Below, in pieces: positions 7,317 to 15,496 of a stretch of DNA of 64,000 bases (position 1 is the first letter of the stretch; every line of letters begins with the position of its first letter). Made by a program: the position numbers and the translations under genes. A model generated the notes under the pieces. That model was not told the DNA's origin. It did no database searches and saw only the letters and a program-made list of their open reading frames with translations. The stretch spans positions 1,054,001 to 1,118,000 of the forward strand of contig CAVSSX010000007.1 of the NCBI GenBank assembly GCA_963730735.1, written 5' to 3'. The DNA comes from CAVSSX01 sp963730735. Its GTDB lineage: Bacteria > Actinomycetota > Acidimicrobiia > Acidimicrobiales > RAAP-2.

Positions 7317-7991
7317 ATGGGTGCAATGTCCCCGGAGAAGGGTGGAGCCCTGAGGACACAAAGCACCGGGGGGAGACGCGCGCTCGTCGCAGTGCTCCTA
7401 GTTGGAGCGACGTTCGTCGTGCCACTCCTCGTACTACGTGGCGGACCCGTGAGAACACCCCTGGCGTCGCGTGCCACGGGCCATGGCAGCCCAGCGCCGG
7501 TGGCGCTGCGGGTCACGACGCCGAGCTGGCAGCTCGTCACCTATCGGGGGAGCACCTCGACGACGACGCCCGCCTCCGGCTCGAGCACGACGTCGCCGTC
7601 CAGCACCACGACGACGGCGCCGGCGGCCACCGCCAGCCCGGCGTACGCACCGGCGGCCGAGGTGCGGCCGGCGCCGACCACGACGACGACCACGGCGCCG
7701 CCACCGCCACCCACGACGACGACCACGACCGCGGCGCCGGTGGCCACCTCATCGCTCACCGGGACGGCGACCTGGTACCGCTACGCCGGCCAGCCGTCGG
7801 ACGAGTGCGCCAGCCCGACCCTGCCGATGGGAACGCATCTCACGGTCACCGACGTGGCGACCGGGGTGGTGGCCTACTGCGTGGTCATGGACCGGGAGGA
7901 GGCCAACCGGGCAGTGGACCTGGCCCCCGACGTCTTCGAGCAGCTGAGCGATCTGAGCACCGGGACGGTGACGGTTACCGTTTCCTGGTGA
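7317..7991 (+). CDS. RlpA-like double-psi beta-barrel exported protein
   Basis: A 224-residue exported protein. A basic N-terminus and a hydrophobic segment (ALVAVLLVGATFVVPLLVL, about residues 22-40) act as signal or anchor. A long Thr/Pro/Ala-rich linker encoded by repeated ACG codons (about 7556-7745) follows, then a C-terminal double-psi beta-barrel domain: GTATWYRYAGQPSDECAS, LPMGTHLTVTDVATG, CVVMDREE and VDLAPDVFEQL. The DPBB core with its terminal VDL(A/S)...F motif is that of RlpA/expansin-like peptidoglycan proteins. In many actinobacteria this position between tatD and rsmA is held by rpfB, so a cell-wall role is likely. ATG 7326 is an alternative start. Its TGA overlaps the rsmA GTG. 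Confidence 0.85.
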   Translation: MGAMSPEKGGALRTQSTGGRRALVAVLLVGATFVVPLLVLRGGPVRTPLASRATGHGSPAPVALRVTTPSWQLVTYRGSTSTTTPASGSSTTSPSSTTTTAPAATASPAYAPAAEVRPAPTTTTTTAPPPPPTTTTTTAAPVATSSLTGTATWYRYAGQPSDECASPTLPMGTHLTVTDVATGVVAYCVVMDREEANRAVDLAPDVFEQLSDLSTGTVTVTVSW

Positions 7992-8836
7992 CCCACTCGC
8001 CGGCCGACGTCCACCGCCTGCTGGACGAGCACGGGCTGCGGCCCAGCCGGGCCCTCGGCCAGAACTTCGTGGTCGACCCGAACACCGTCCGTCGCATCGT
8101 GCGTCTGGCCGACCTCGGTCGGGAGAGCTCGGTCGTCGAGGTCGGGGCCGGTCTCGGCTCCTTGACCCTGGCGCTGGCCGAGACCGGCGCTCGGGTCCTG
8201 GCCGTTGAGGTCGACCGGCACCTGGTGCCGGTGCTGCGCCGGGTGGTGGCCGACGCCCCGGGCACCGAGCGGGTCAGCGTGTTCGAAGCCGATGCGCTGA
8301 CCGTCGACTGGAGCGCTCTCCTCGGTGGGCCGGTGGACGGGCCGTGGTCCCTGGTGGCCAACCTGCCCTACAACGTGGCCGTCCCCGTGGTACTGCGGGT
8401 GCTCGAGGAGGCGCCCACCGTCGACTCGCTCCTGGTGATGGTCCAGCGGGAAGTGGGCGAGCGGTTGGCCGCCGGCGTGGGGGACCCGGCGTACGGTGCG
8501 GTCTCGGTGCGGGTGGCCTACTGGGCGACGGCCGCCGTCGTCGGACGGGTGCCGGCGACCGTCTTCCTCCCGAGGCCCAAGGTCGAGTCGGTGCTGGTGC
8601 GGTTGGTCCGGCGACCGGTTCCCGCCGTCGACCCCGCCGTGGTCGACTACGACCGCCTCCGCACCGTCGTCCGGTCGGGTTTCGCCCATCGACGCAAGAT
8701 GCTGCGGACCTCCACCCTGGGCGTGGTCGACCCGGACGCCTTCGACCGGGCCGGCGTGGCGCCGTCGCAACGGGCCGAGGAACTGGACGTGGCCGCCTGG
8801 GGGCGGCTGGCGGCCACGGGGGACCCGGGGCGGTGA
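7988..8836 (+). CDS. rsmA: 16S rRNA (adenine(1518)-N6/adenine(1519)-N6)-dimethyltransferase
   Basis: KsgA/RsmA dimethylates two adjacent adenines in the 3' hairpin of 16S rRNA during 30S maturation. The 282-residue protein has the N-terminal RALGQNFVVDPNTV motif, SAM-binding VVEVGAGLGSLTLALA, acidic VLAVEVDRHLVPVL, FEADAL, and the catalytic NLPYNVAVPV motif. VQREVGERL and the LPRPKVESVLVRL segment follow, then the C-terminal domain. The frame is open far upstream, but GTG 7988 gives the right N-terminus and overlaps the preceding stop (GTGA). The 3' end likewise overlaps ispE by GTGA at 8833-8836, which suggests coupled translation. Confidence 0.96.
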   Translation: MTHSPADVHRLLDEHGLRPSRALGQNFVVDPNTVRRIVRLADLGRESSVVEVGAGLGSLTLALAETGARVLAVEVDRHLVPVLRRVVADAPGTERVSVFEADALTVDWSALLGGPVDGPWSLVANLPYNVAVPVVLRVLEEAPTVDSLLVMVQREVGERLAAGVGDPAYGAVSVRVAYWATAAVVGRVPATVFLPRPKVESVLVRLVRRPVPAVDPAVVDYDRLRTVVRSGFAHRRKMLRTSTLGVVDPDAFDRAGVAPSQRAEELDVAAWGRLAATGDPGR

Positions 8837-9660
8837 GCGACGATCTCGTCCGGCTGGCCGCTCCGGCCAAGCTGACCCGCTCGTTGCGGGTGGTCGGGGT
8901 GCGTCCCGACGGCTACCACGAGCTCTCGGCCGAGATGGTCACACTGAGCGTGGCCGACCAGCTCGAGATCGACCCGGCGGGCGAGGGCCTCACGATCATC
9001 GCCGACCCGTGGACCCGGGCCGACGGGTTGTCGGTGGGCCCGGACAACCTGATCCTGCGGGCGCTCCGGGCCGTCGACCGGCGGGCCGGGGTCCGGTTGG
9101 AGAAGCACATCCCGGTCGGCGGCGGGCTCGGTGGGGGATCGGCCGATGCCGGCGCCGTGCTGCGGTGGGCCGGTTGCACGGACCCCCAGGTGGCGGCGGC
9201 CCTCGGGGCCGACGTGGCCTTCTGCGTGCGCGGCGGTCGGGCGATGGTCGAAGGGATCGGCGAGCAGCTGACGCCCCTGGAGCACGAGCAGCGCTCCCTG
9301 GTCCTGCTCCTGCCGCCGTTCGGGGTCGACACGGCCGCCGTCTACCGGGCCTGGGACGACCTGGCCGCCGAGGGCGGAGCGTCGGACGGCCCAGTGGACG
9401 GGGGAGCACCGATCAACGACCTCACGGCCGCCGCACTGCGGGTGGAGCCTCGCCTGGCTGCGTGGCGCGACGCCCTCGGGGAAGCCACCGGTGTCGAGCC
9501 GCTCCTGGCCGGCAGCGGCTCGACCTGGTTCGTCGAGGACGCTCGGCCGTCGGCGGCCCAGCTCGAACAAGGGACGTTGCAGGTGGGCGACGAGGTGGGT
9601 CGCCTGCTCGCCACCGAGACGGTGCCCGAAGGCTGGAACGGTCCGTCGTCGGCCGACTGA
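8833..9660 (+). CDS. ispE: 4-diphosphocytidyl-2-C-methyl-D-erythritol kinase
   Basis: GHMP kinase of the MEP isoprenoid pathway, phosphorylating CDP-methylerythritol; 275 residues. Motifs: LAAPAKLTRSLRVVGVRPDGYHEL at the N-terminus, the ATP-binding loop HIPVGGGLGGGSADAGAVL, the GADVAFCVRGGRAMVEGIGE stretch, and the C-terminal LLAGSGSTWFV. The usual KINL near the N-terminus reads KLTR here. The start GTG overlaps the rsmA stop, and the rsmA-ispE pair is standard in actinobacteria. The product feeds IPP and DMAPP synthesis for polyprenyl carriers, which are also needed by the glycan genes further along. Confidence 0.95.
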   Translation: MSDDLVRLAAPAKLTRSLRVVGVRPDGYHELSAEMVTLSVADQLEIDPAGEGLTIIADPWTRADGLSVGPDNLILRALRAVDRRAGVRLEKHIPVGGGLGGGSADAGAVLRWAGCTDPQVAAALGADVAFCVRGGRAMVEGIGEQLTPLEHEQRSLVLLLPPFGVDTAAVYRAWDDLAAEGGASDGPVDGGAPINDLTAAALRVEPRLAAWRDALGEATGVEPLLAGSGSTWFVEDARPSAAQLEQGTLQVGDEVGRLLATETVPEGWNGPSSAD

Positions 9661-9726
9661 GCGGTCAGCCGTCGGCCCCCGGCCACGAGCTGGCCCGGAG
9701 GTCTGCCCACCGGGCCCCGAAACACG

Positions 9727-9751
9727 GGTACCCGCCCACCGGGCGGGTACC
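9727..9751. terminator. Hairpin between convergent ispE and bS22-like genes
   Basis: Arms at 9727-9737 (GGTACCCGCCC) and 9741-9751 form a perfect 11-bp GC-rich stem with a three-base ACC loop. It lies between the ends of two convergent genes and probably ends transcription from both sides. There is no U-tract, as is common for actinobacterial hairpins. Confidence 0.65.
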
Positions 9752-9767
9752 GCACTCGGCTGTTGGC

Positions 9768-9866
9768 CTACTTACCGGCCCGCCGCTGCCAGCGGGTGGC
9801 CTTCAGCATCTTCTTGTGCTTCTTCTTACGCATGCGCTTGCGGCGCTTCTTGATCAGTGATCCCAT
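9768..9866 (-). CDS. bS22/AURKAIP1-COX24 domain small basic ribosomal peptide
   Basis: A 32-residue minus-strand gene runs from ATG 9866 to TAG 9768-9770. The peptide is extremely basic: it begins MGSLIKKRRKRMRKKK and ends LKATRWQRRAGK. The pattern GSLIKKRRKRM(R/S)KKKH..ML..TR.QRR..GK is the COX24/AURKAIP1-type sequence annotated in actinobacteria as a 30S-associated small protein (bS22 in mycobacterial structures). It is missed by ordinary gene finding because of its size. A GC-rich hairpin follows its stop. The assignment rests on this very specific motif. Confidence 0.85.
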   Translation of the reverse strand: MGSLIKKRRKRMRKKKHKKMLKATRWQRRAGK

Positions 9867-10043
9867 GCCGTGCGGCAGGCTAGCGGTCGAGCGCGCCGGC
9901 CGCCAGGTCAGGCACGCTGCCACGCACCATTGCCAGCGTCAGCTGGGTGCGGCAATCTGTTGCCTCGATCGCGGCGAAGGGGAATCGGGTGAGCGACCAC
10001 GGCGGCGGGACGGCCCGACCGGGCCTCGATCCCTGAGCGGCAC

Positions 10044-12053
10044 ATGACCCCGTTCCCGGCGCTGGGGGCGATCCTGGCCGCGACGTCCCACTCCGGCATC
10101 ACGATCACCTTCAAGAACGTCTTCTCGCTGATCCTGGCGATTCTCTTCGTGGTGGTGCTGGGTCTGGCGAGCGGCCGTCTCATCGGCATCGCCGTCGGCT
10201 GGTGGCGGACGTTCACCGCCGCCATCGTCGGCACGGTGGTCGGTGCCCTGGGCGCCGAGGCGGTCGTGAACGGGGGCAAGGACTCGACGCTCGTGGTCGA
10301 CGCCCTGACCGTGTTGTTCGGCCTGCTGGCCACGATGGTCCTGCTCATCATCCCCGAGGCCGTCGGTCGGCGCCGCGCCCCGGTGCGCCATCGGACCCGA
10401 TCGTGGTTGCACCCCGTCCGCTGGCTGCGCCAGACCGTGGCGCCGATCGGCCGATTCTGGGAGGTCCTCGGGGCGGCCCGTCATCGAGGGCTCCTCCGGC
10501 CCCAGTACCTCTCGTCGTCGGGCATCACCAGCGCCGAATTCGGTCGCCGGCTGTGCCTGGTGCTCGAGGACGTCGGCGGGATGTTCGTGAAGTTCGGGCA
10601 GATCGCCTCGACCCGACCCGACCTGCTGGCCGACCCGGTGGTCGAGGAGCTGTCCCACCTCCGCTCGGCCGTCCGACCCATCCCGGCCGACGACGTGCGC
10701 CCACTGGTCGAGCGCGAGCTGGGCCGCCCCGTCGAAGAGGTGTTCGCCGAGTTCTCCTTCGACCCGCTGGCGTCGGCATCGATCGGCCAGGTCCATCGGG
10801 CGATCCTGGCCAGCGGGGAGGCCGTGGTCGTAAAGATCCAGCGGCCGGGTCTCGACGAGATCCTCCGTCGGGACGCCACGGTGCTGCGCCTGGGCGCCCG
10901 GATCATCGAGCGCCGGGTCGAGGGTGCCCGGGAGTTCGGCGTCCGGGCCCTGTCCGAGGAGCTCATCACCAGCATGGACCGGGAGCTCGACTTCCTGCGG
11001 GAGGCGTCGATGAGCGACCGCCTCCGCTCAGCCATTGCCCACGACGACCCGGCCGACGACGTCATCCGGGTGCCCGAGGTGTTCCACGAGCTGACGACCG
11101 GTCGGCTGCTGGTCATGGAGGAGGCGACCGGTCGGCCGATCGACGCCCCCGGGGCGGTAGCCGGCAGCGGCGTCCCGCCGCACATGCTCGCCCAGGCCCT
11201 CCTGTCCAGCTTCCTCGACCAGGTGCTCCACGCCGCCGTCTTCCACGCCGACCCCCACCCGGGGAACCTCATGGTCGACGAGTGGGGCCGGCTCTGGCTG
11301 CTCGACTTCGGCGCCGTCGGCATCCTCGACGCCACCACCCGGCGAGCGCTCCAGGACATGGCCATCGGCATGACCGCCGACGAGCCCATGGTCGTCGCCC
11401 GAGCTGTCCGCCACCTGGCCGGCGCCGACGCCACCGCCGACCTTCAGGCGCTCGAGTCCGACATCGGCCAGCTGATGGCCGAAGCGGCCGGGGGGTTCGA
11501 TCCGGCGATGATCCCGGCTGTGCTCACCGTGATGACCCGTCACGGACTCCGGGTGCCGACGTCGATGACGTCGCTCTCCAAGGCGCTGTTGACCCTGGAC
11601 GGGACGCTCCGGGCGATCGACCCGACCTTCGATCTCGCCACCGAGGCGTCGAGGGCGGCCGAGGGCCTGCTGGGAGTGGAACCGGAGGCGGTCGGTGACC
11701 TCCTCGGCCAGGAACTGCGGCGCTCGTTGCCGGCGCTCCGCACCCTGCCCGAGCACGTCGACGAGCTGGCCACCCAGCTGCGGGCCGGTCGCCTGAGCGT
11801 GCGGGTGGAGCGGTTCGCCGACCGGGACGAACGGGTCGTCAGTCGGTGGATCGACCGGATACTGATGTCGGTATTCGGGTGCGTCGGGCTGTTGGCCTCG
11901 GCCGTCCTGCTGGTGGCGGCGGAGCTGGCGACGACGAGCGACGTGCGGCTCACCCTCCAGGCCATCGGGTTCATCGGCCTGGTGCTGTCCTCGGTGCTGT
12001 TCATGCGGGCGGTGGCCGGCGTACTCCGTCGGGAGCGGACGCCGGCCGACTGA
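10044..12053 (+). CDS. ABC1/AarF/UbiB family atypical protein kinase with membrane ends
   Basis: A 669-residue protein. The N-terminal part has about three hydrophobic segments (from NVFSLILAILFVVVLGLASG to LLATMVLLIIPEAV, residues 25-115). The middle is an ABC1 kinase-like domain: FVKFGQIASTRPDLL (the KxGQ motif), SFDPLASASIGQVHRA (the Ala-rich nucleotide loop), VVVKIQRPG (Lys), ELDFLREA, FHADPHPGNLMV and LLDFGAVG (metal-binding loop). Two further membrane segments end the protein (about 605-660). The family supports ubiquinone or other isoprenoid-lipid metabolism in proteobacteria; the actinobacterial substrate is unknown. Start choice is supported by 177 bases of non-coding DNA upstream, divergent from the bS22-like gene. 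Confidence 0.9.
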   Translation: MTPFPALGAILAATSHSGITITFKNVFSLILAILFVVVLGLASGRLIGIAVGWWRTFTAAIVGTVVGALGAEAVVNGGKDSTLVVDALTVLFGLLATMVLLIIPEAVGRRRAPVRHRTRSWLHPVRWLRQTVAPIGRFWEVLGAARHRGLLRPQYLSSSGITSAEFGRRLCLVLEDVGGMFVKFGQIASTRPDLLADPVVEELSHLRSAVRPIPADDVRPLVERELGRPVEEVFAEFSFDPLASASIGQVHRAILASGEAVVVKIQRPGLDEILRRDATVLRLGARIIERRVEGAREFGVRALSEELITSMDRELDFLREASMSDRLRSAIAHDDPADDVIRVPEVFHELTTGRLLVMEEATGRPIDAPGAVAGSGVPPHMLAQALLSSFLDQVLHAAVFHADPHPGNLMVDEWGRLWLLDFGAVGILDATTRRALQDMAIGMTADEPMVVARAVRHLAGADATADLQALESDIGQLMAEAAGGFDPAMIPAVLTVMTRHGLRVPTSMTSLSKALLTLDGTLRAIDPTFDLATEASRAAEGLLGVEPEAVGDLLGQELRRSLPALRTLPEHVDELATQLRAGRLSVRVERFADRDERVVSRWIDRILMSVFGCVGLLASAVLLVAAELATTSDVRLTLQAIGFIGLVLSSVLFMRAVAGVLRRERTPAD

Positions 12054-12079
12054 CGACCCGCCTGGGCCTCGTCGAGGGG

Positions 12080-13564
12080 TCAGACGGGTGGCAGGCCTTG
12101 TTCGCCCGGGCCGGCCGGCGATGCCGGGGTCGGCGGCAGCTCCGGCGTGGGTTCATCGGTGTCCGCATCGTCGGGAACCGCCGGCGGAGCCTCCTCGGTC
12201 GGTGCGAGCTCGAACACGGGCGGCGTGGCCACCGGCAACTGGAGCCGGAGCACGGCGCCGCCCCCCGGGGCCGTGCCGACGTCCACCGAACCGCCCTCGG
12301 CTTCGGCCACCTGGGCCACGATGGCCAGGCCCAGTCCCGAGCCGGGGAGACCCCGGGCGTTGGGTGCGCGGTAGAAGCGGTCGAAGATGTGGGGCAGGTC
12401 CTCGGCGGCGATCCCCGGGCCGTGGTCGCGCACCGAGACCGTGCCGGCGGCGCAGCTCACCTGGACCACGGCGCCGTCGGGACTCCATTTGAGGGCGTTG
12501 TCGAGCAGGTTCCCGACGGCCCGCGTGATGCGGTCGTGCTGACCGTTGACCCAGCTCGGCTGGGAGGAGAACTCGAAGTGGACGCCCCGGGAGCGCCCAT
12601 GGGTGGTGGCCACGGCCACGGCGTCCTCGACCAGTTGATCGAAGCGCAGCAGCTCGGGCTCCTGGGGCCGCTGGCCACCCCGGGCCAGCTCGGCCATGTC
12701 GCCCACCGTCGTGGTCAGCTCCTCGAGCTGGGAGAGGACGTCGGCCACCAGCACCTCCCGATCGACCGGGTCGAGCTCGTCCACCCGGCGCAGCACCTCG
12801 AGGTTGGTGCGCAGGCTGGTGAGCGGGGTGCGCAGCTCGTGGGAGGCGTCGAGGACCAGGAGCCGTTGGGCCTCGCGCGAGACCTCCAGCGCCCCGAGCA
12901 GGCGGTTGAAGGCCCGTCGGAGCCGACCGAGCTCGTCGGGTCCACCGGGATCGAGCCGGCGCGAGACGTCGGTGGTGTCGGCCACTTCCTCGACGGTGGC
13001 CGTCAGGTCGTTGAGCGGCACGAGGGCGGTGCGGCCGACCAGCCAACCGAGCAGGACGGCCAGGGCGATCCCGCCCAGGGCCACCAGGATCAGGAAGACC
13101 CGCAGCTGGCGTATCTGCTCGTTGACACCGGTGAGCGGGGTGGCCAGCTGGAAGGCGTTGTCGCTCTCGAGCACCCGCACGCCGAGGTTGGTCTGGATGG
13201 CGGTGCCGGCATCGGCCACGGTGACGTACTCGCGGAGGTCGACGCCGTTCACCTCCACACTGGTGAAGAAGGGTGCGCTCTTTCCGGCGGCCACCGCCCG
13301 GACCTGGTTGGTGACTGGCAGGGTGACCCCGGAGGACTGGATGCCCGACGGCCAGAATCGGGCGTAGTCGCCGAACAGGTCGGTGGTGGCGATCACGCGG
13401 TTGGCGCTCGAGTTCAGGGCCGACTCGGCGCGGTACTGGAGCTCGTTGTCGAGCGACTTGATCAGGGCGTTGCGGGCCGGGAAGTAGGCCACGACCGCTG
13501 CCGCCACCACGGCCACGGCCACGGCCACGATCGAGGCCAGGACCAGCCGGCTGCGAAAGGTCAT
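12080..13564 (-). CDS. Sensor histidine kinase (MprB-like)
   Basis: A 494-residue membrane sensor kinase. A first transmembrane helix (VLASIVAVAVAVVAAAVVAYF) is followed by an extracytoplasmic domain of about 115 residues. A second helix (LILVALGGIALAVLLGWLVG), a HAMP segment, and the dimerisation/phosphoacceptor helix DASHELRTPLTSLR (His near 243) come next. The N box reads NLLDNALKWS, the G1 box VRDHGPGIA, and the G2 box GSGLGLAIV. A Pro/Glu/Thr-rich tail of about 50 residues follows the ATPase domain. The architecture matches MprB/PrrB-type kinases. The start overlaps the stop of the regulator gene by ATGA (13561-13564), so the two form one operon with the regulator first. Confidence 0.92.
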   Translation of the reverse strand: MTFRSRLVLASIVAVAVAVVAAAVVAYFPARNALIKSLDNELQYRAESALNSSANRVIATTDLFGDYARFWPSGIQSSGVTLPVTNQVRAVAAGKSAPFFTSVEVNGVDLREYVTVADAGTAIQTNLGVRVLESDNAFQLATPLTGVNEQIRQLRVFLILVALGGIALAVLLGWLVGRTALVPLNDLTATVEEVADTTDVSRRLDPGGPDELGRLRRAFNRLLGALEVSREAQRLLVLDASHELRTPLTSLRTNLEVLRRVDELDPVDREVLVADVLSQLEELTTTVGDMAELARGGQRPQEPELLRFDQLVEDAVAVATTHGRSRGVHFEFSSQPSWVNGQHDRITRAVGNLLDNALKWSPDGAVVQVSCAAGTVSVRDHGPGIAAEDLPHIFDRFYRAPNARGLPGSGLGLAIVAQVAEAEGGSVDVGTAPGGGAVLRLQLPVATPPVFELAPTEEAPPAVPDDADTDEPTPELPPTPASPAGPGEQGLPPV

Positions 13565-14241
13565 TGATCCTTCAGCACGTACCCCACGCCGCGGACGGTG
13601 TGGATGCAGCGCGGTTCGCCACCCTCTTCGGTCTTGCGCCGCAGGTAGCCGACGTAGACGGCGAGCGAGTTGGTGCCCGAGTCGAAGTCGTAGCCCCAGA
13701 CCCGATCCAAGATGACGTCGCGGGTGAGTACCTGGCGCGGGTGGCGGAGCAGCAGCTCCAGCAGGTCGAACTCGATCCGGGTCAACGAGAACACCCGGTC
13801 ACCGCGTCGGGCCTCCCGGGTCCCGAGGTCGAGGCTCAGGTCCTCGAAGCGCAGGACCTCGCCCTCGTCGTTGCTCCGCCGGCGCAGCAGGGCCCGCAGT
13901 CGGGCCAGCAGCTCGGCCAGGGCGAACGGCTTTACCAGGTAGTCGTCGGCCCCGGCGTCGAGCCCGTGGACCCGGTCATCGACGGCGTCGCGGGCGGTCA
14001 GCATGAGCACCGGGGTGTCGTCGCCGAGGGAGCGCAGCCGGCGGCAGACCTCGAGGCCGTTGATCCCCGGCAGCTGGATGTCGAGGATCACGGCGTCGGG
14101 CGGCGAGAGGGCCAGGGCTCGCAGTGCCTGGTCCCCATCGGCCGCCGTCTCGACCTCGTAGCCCTCGAGGCGCAGGGCCCGGTCGAGGGATCCGCTCACC
14201 GCCGGGTCGTCGTCGACGACGAGGATCCTCATCGGCCGCAC
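13561..14241 (-). CDS. OmpR/PhoB-family response regulator (MprA-like)
   Basis: A two-domain response regulator of 226 residues. The receiver domain has the acidic pocket VVDDD near residues 8-12, phosphoacceptor Asp54 in VILDIQLPG, a Thr in LMLTARDA and the invariant Lys in YLVKPFALAEL. The C-terminal winged-helix domain has SLTRIEFDLLELLLRHP, VLTRDVILDRVWGYDFD, VYVGYLRRK and TVRGVGYVL. It is co-transcribed with the downstream sensor kinase. A second in-frame ATG at 14232 would start directly at MRILVVDDD and is equally likely. The signal and target genes are not evident; MprAB-type systems in mycobacteria respond to envelope stress. Confidence 0.94.
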   Translation of the reverse strand: MRPMRILVVDDDPAVSGSLDRALRLEGYEVETAADGDQALRALALSPPDAVILDIQLPGINGLEVCRRLRSLGDDTPVLMLTARDAVDDRVHGLDAGADDYLVKPFALAELLARLRALLRRRSNDEGEVLRFEDLSLDLGTREARRGDRVFSLTRIEFDLLELLLRHPRQVLTRDVILDRVWGYDFDSGTNSLAVYVGYLRRKTEEGGEPRCIHTVRGVGYVLKDQ

Positions 14242-14432
14242 CGCCTCCTTGCCTCGGGACCGGCACCCACGGCCGGACGGACCTCACGGGCGAGTCCCGC
14301 TCGGGTGTCGCGGAGCCTACCGGCGCCACCGGACTCGGCGAGGACAGCGAGCCGACGACCAGGCGCGACCCGCCAGGTAGCCTTCGGGCTACGGTCCACC
14401 GTCGGCGCCGGGCCCACCGGGACGGCACCCGT

Positions 14433-14505
14433 TCCGGGGTAGTTCAATTGGCAGAACGTCGGCCTTTGGAGCCGGATGTTGGAGGTTCGAGCCCTCCCCC
14501 CGGAG
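14433..14505 (+). tRNA. tRNA-Gln (anticodon UUG)
   Basis: A complete 73-base cloverleaf. The acceptor stem pairs TCCGGGG (14433-14439) with CCCCGGA (14498-14504). The D stem is GTTC/GAAC. The anticodon stem TCGGC/GCCGG encloses loop CTTTGGA, giving anticodon TTG. The T stem is GGAGG/CCTCC with loop TTCGAGC. The discriminator base is G, and the CCA end is not encoded. It lies just upstream of a GNAT gene and divergent from the two-component system. Confidence 0.96.
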
Positions 14506-14546
14506 CAATCAAGCTCGAGAACGGCCCGTCTGGATAGCCTCCGCCC

Positions 14547-15027
14547 ATGGGCCTCCGACTACGGCAGGCTGCAGCGCAGGACGCCCCCTTCCTCGCACAG
14601 ATGCTGGTAGCTGCCGCGTTCTGGCGGCCCGACGGACCTCCGGGTCGGTGGAGGAGGTCTTGGACCGGCCGGAGTTGGCTCACACCTTGCCGGCTGGCCG
14701 AAGCCTGGCGACCTCGGCGTCGTCGCCGAATCGACCGTTCCCGTGGGTGCGGCGTGGCTTCGGTGTCTGCCCGAAGGTGATCCCGGCTATGGCTACGTCG
14801 ATGCGACCACGCCCGAGCTGACCATCGGGGTCGTTGTCGGTTGCCGGCAGCGCGGCGTCGGTACGCAAATGCTGGAAGAGCTCATCACGCGGGCCCGTCG
14901 AGCGGGCACCGGGGCCATCAGCCTGAGCGTGGCGCGCGACAACGGCGCTCGACGCCTCTACGAGAAGTTCGGCTTCGACGTGGTGGCACCCGTCGACGAT
15001 GCCGTCACCATGATGCTGCACCTCTAG
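14547..15027 (+). CDS. GNAT family N-acetyltransferase (two frameshifts)
   Basis: Three frames join into one acetyltransferase of about 160 residues. The N-terminus from ATG 14547 reads MGLRLRQAAAQDAPFLAQML. After a shift near 14643 the frame gives VEEVLDRPELAH. After another near 14690 it gives GWPKPGDLGVVAESTVPVGAAWL and continues to the stop at 15027. The C-terminal part has the acetyl-CoA-binding motif IGVVVGCRQRGVGTQMLEEL and the YEKFGFDVV strand typical of GNAT enzymes. The breaks are single-base and the protein is otherwise intact, so sequence errors are likely. The substrate is unknown. Confidence 0.75.
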
Positions 15028-15072
15028 CGCCACCCCGATAGGGAGGAAGCTCGAGGTTTTGCTCCGTTTCGC

Positions 15073-15438
15073 TCAGCGACCTTGGCGCCGGTCGTGGGCG
15101 TCGAGTTCAGCCAGATAGCGGTTGTAGGCCGCCAGCTCGTCGTCCTCGGTGGCCGCCGCTGGAACGGCCGGTGCCGACACGCCCTTCGTGGGTTCGGCGC
15201 TCGACCCGCTCTGCTCGGCGTCGACCGGTGTCCCGGGCGCCTCGTGGACCAGCTTCCACCACAGGTAGACCGCGTACAGGGCGAAGAACGGCCACTCGAA
15301 GACGTAGGCCCAACTCAGCCCGTTGCCGGCCAGGGCGCGATGGAGCTGCCAGTCGAAGAGGGCGAAGAACGTCGGCACCACGATGAGCACCGTGATGTGC
15401 AGCCCGATGGCCCGGGGCGAGAACCACATACTGCGCAC
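15073..15438 (-). CDS. Small conserved membrane protein
   Basis: A 121-residue protein with two predicted transmembrane helices in its first 65 residues: IGLHITVLIVVPTFFALFDW, then a segment with FEWPFFALYAVYLWWKLV. A loop holds the aromatic motif NGLSWAYVFEWP. The C-terminal half is hydrophilic, Ala/Glu-rich, and ends in a helix, AYNRYLAELDAHDRR. This matches a group of actinobacterial two-helix membrane proteins often annotated as hypothetical, with a conserved W-Q pair after the first helix and an EWP motif before the second. No function can be given. Confidence 0.7.
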   Translation of the reverse strand: MRSMWFSPRAIGLHITVLIVVPTFFALFDWQLHRALAGNGLSWAYVFEWPFFALYAVYLWWKLVHEAPGTPVDAEQSGSSAEPTKGVSAPAVPAAATEDDELAAYNRYLAELDAHDRRQGR

Positions 15439-15496
15439 CTCGCGAGGCTACCGACCATGGGGCCCGTGCCGCGAGGCGTGTCGGGCGGGGAGTGGC

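Noticed and set aside
7556..7745. Short-repeat array resembling a CRISPR or minisatellite
   Set aside because: It is a run of ACG/ACC/CCG codons encoding the Thr/Pro linker of the RlpA-like protein, with no spacer-repeat periodicity.
9763..10047. 94-residue plus-strand open frame after ispE
   Set aside because: It is the antisense of the bS22-like gene followed by intergenic DNA, and it shows no family features.
11846..13567. 573-residue plus-strand open frame opposite the sensor kinase
   Set aside because: Mirror of the histidine kinase codons; no family motifs and no ribosome-binding site.
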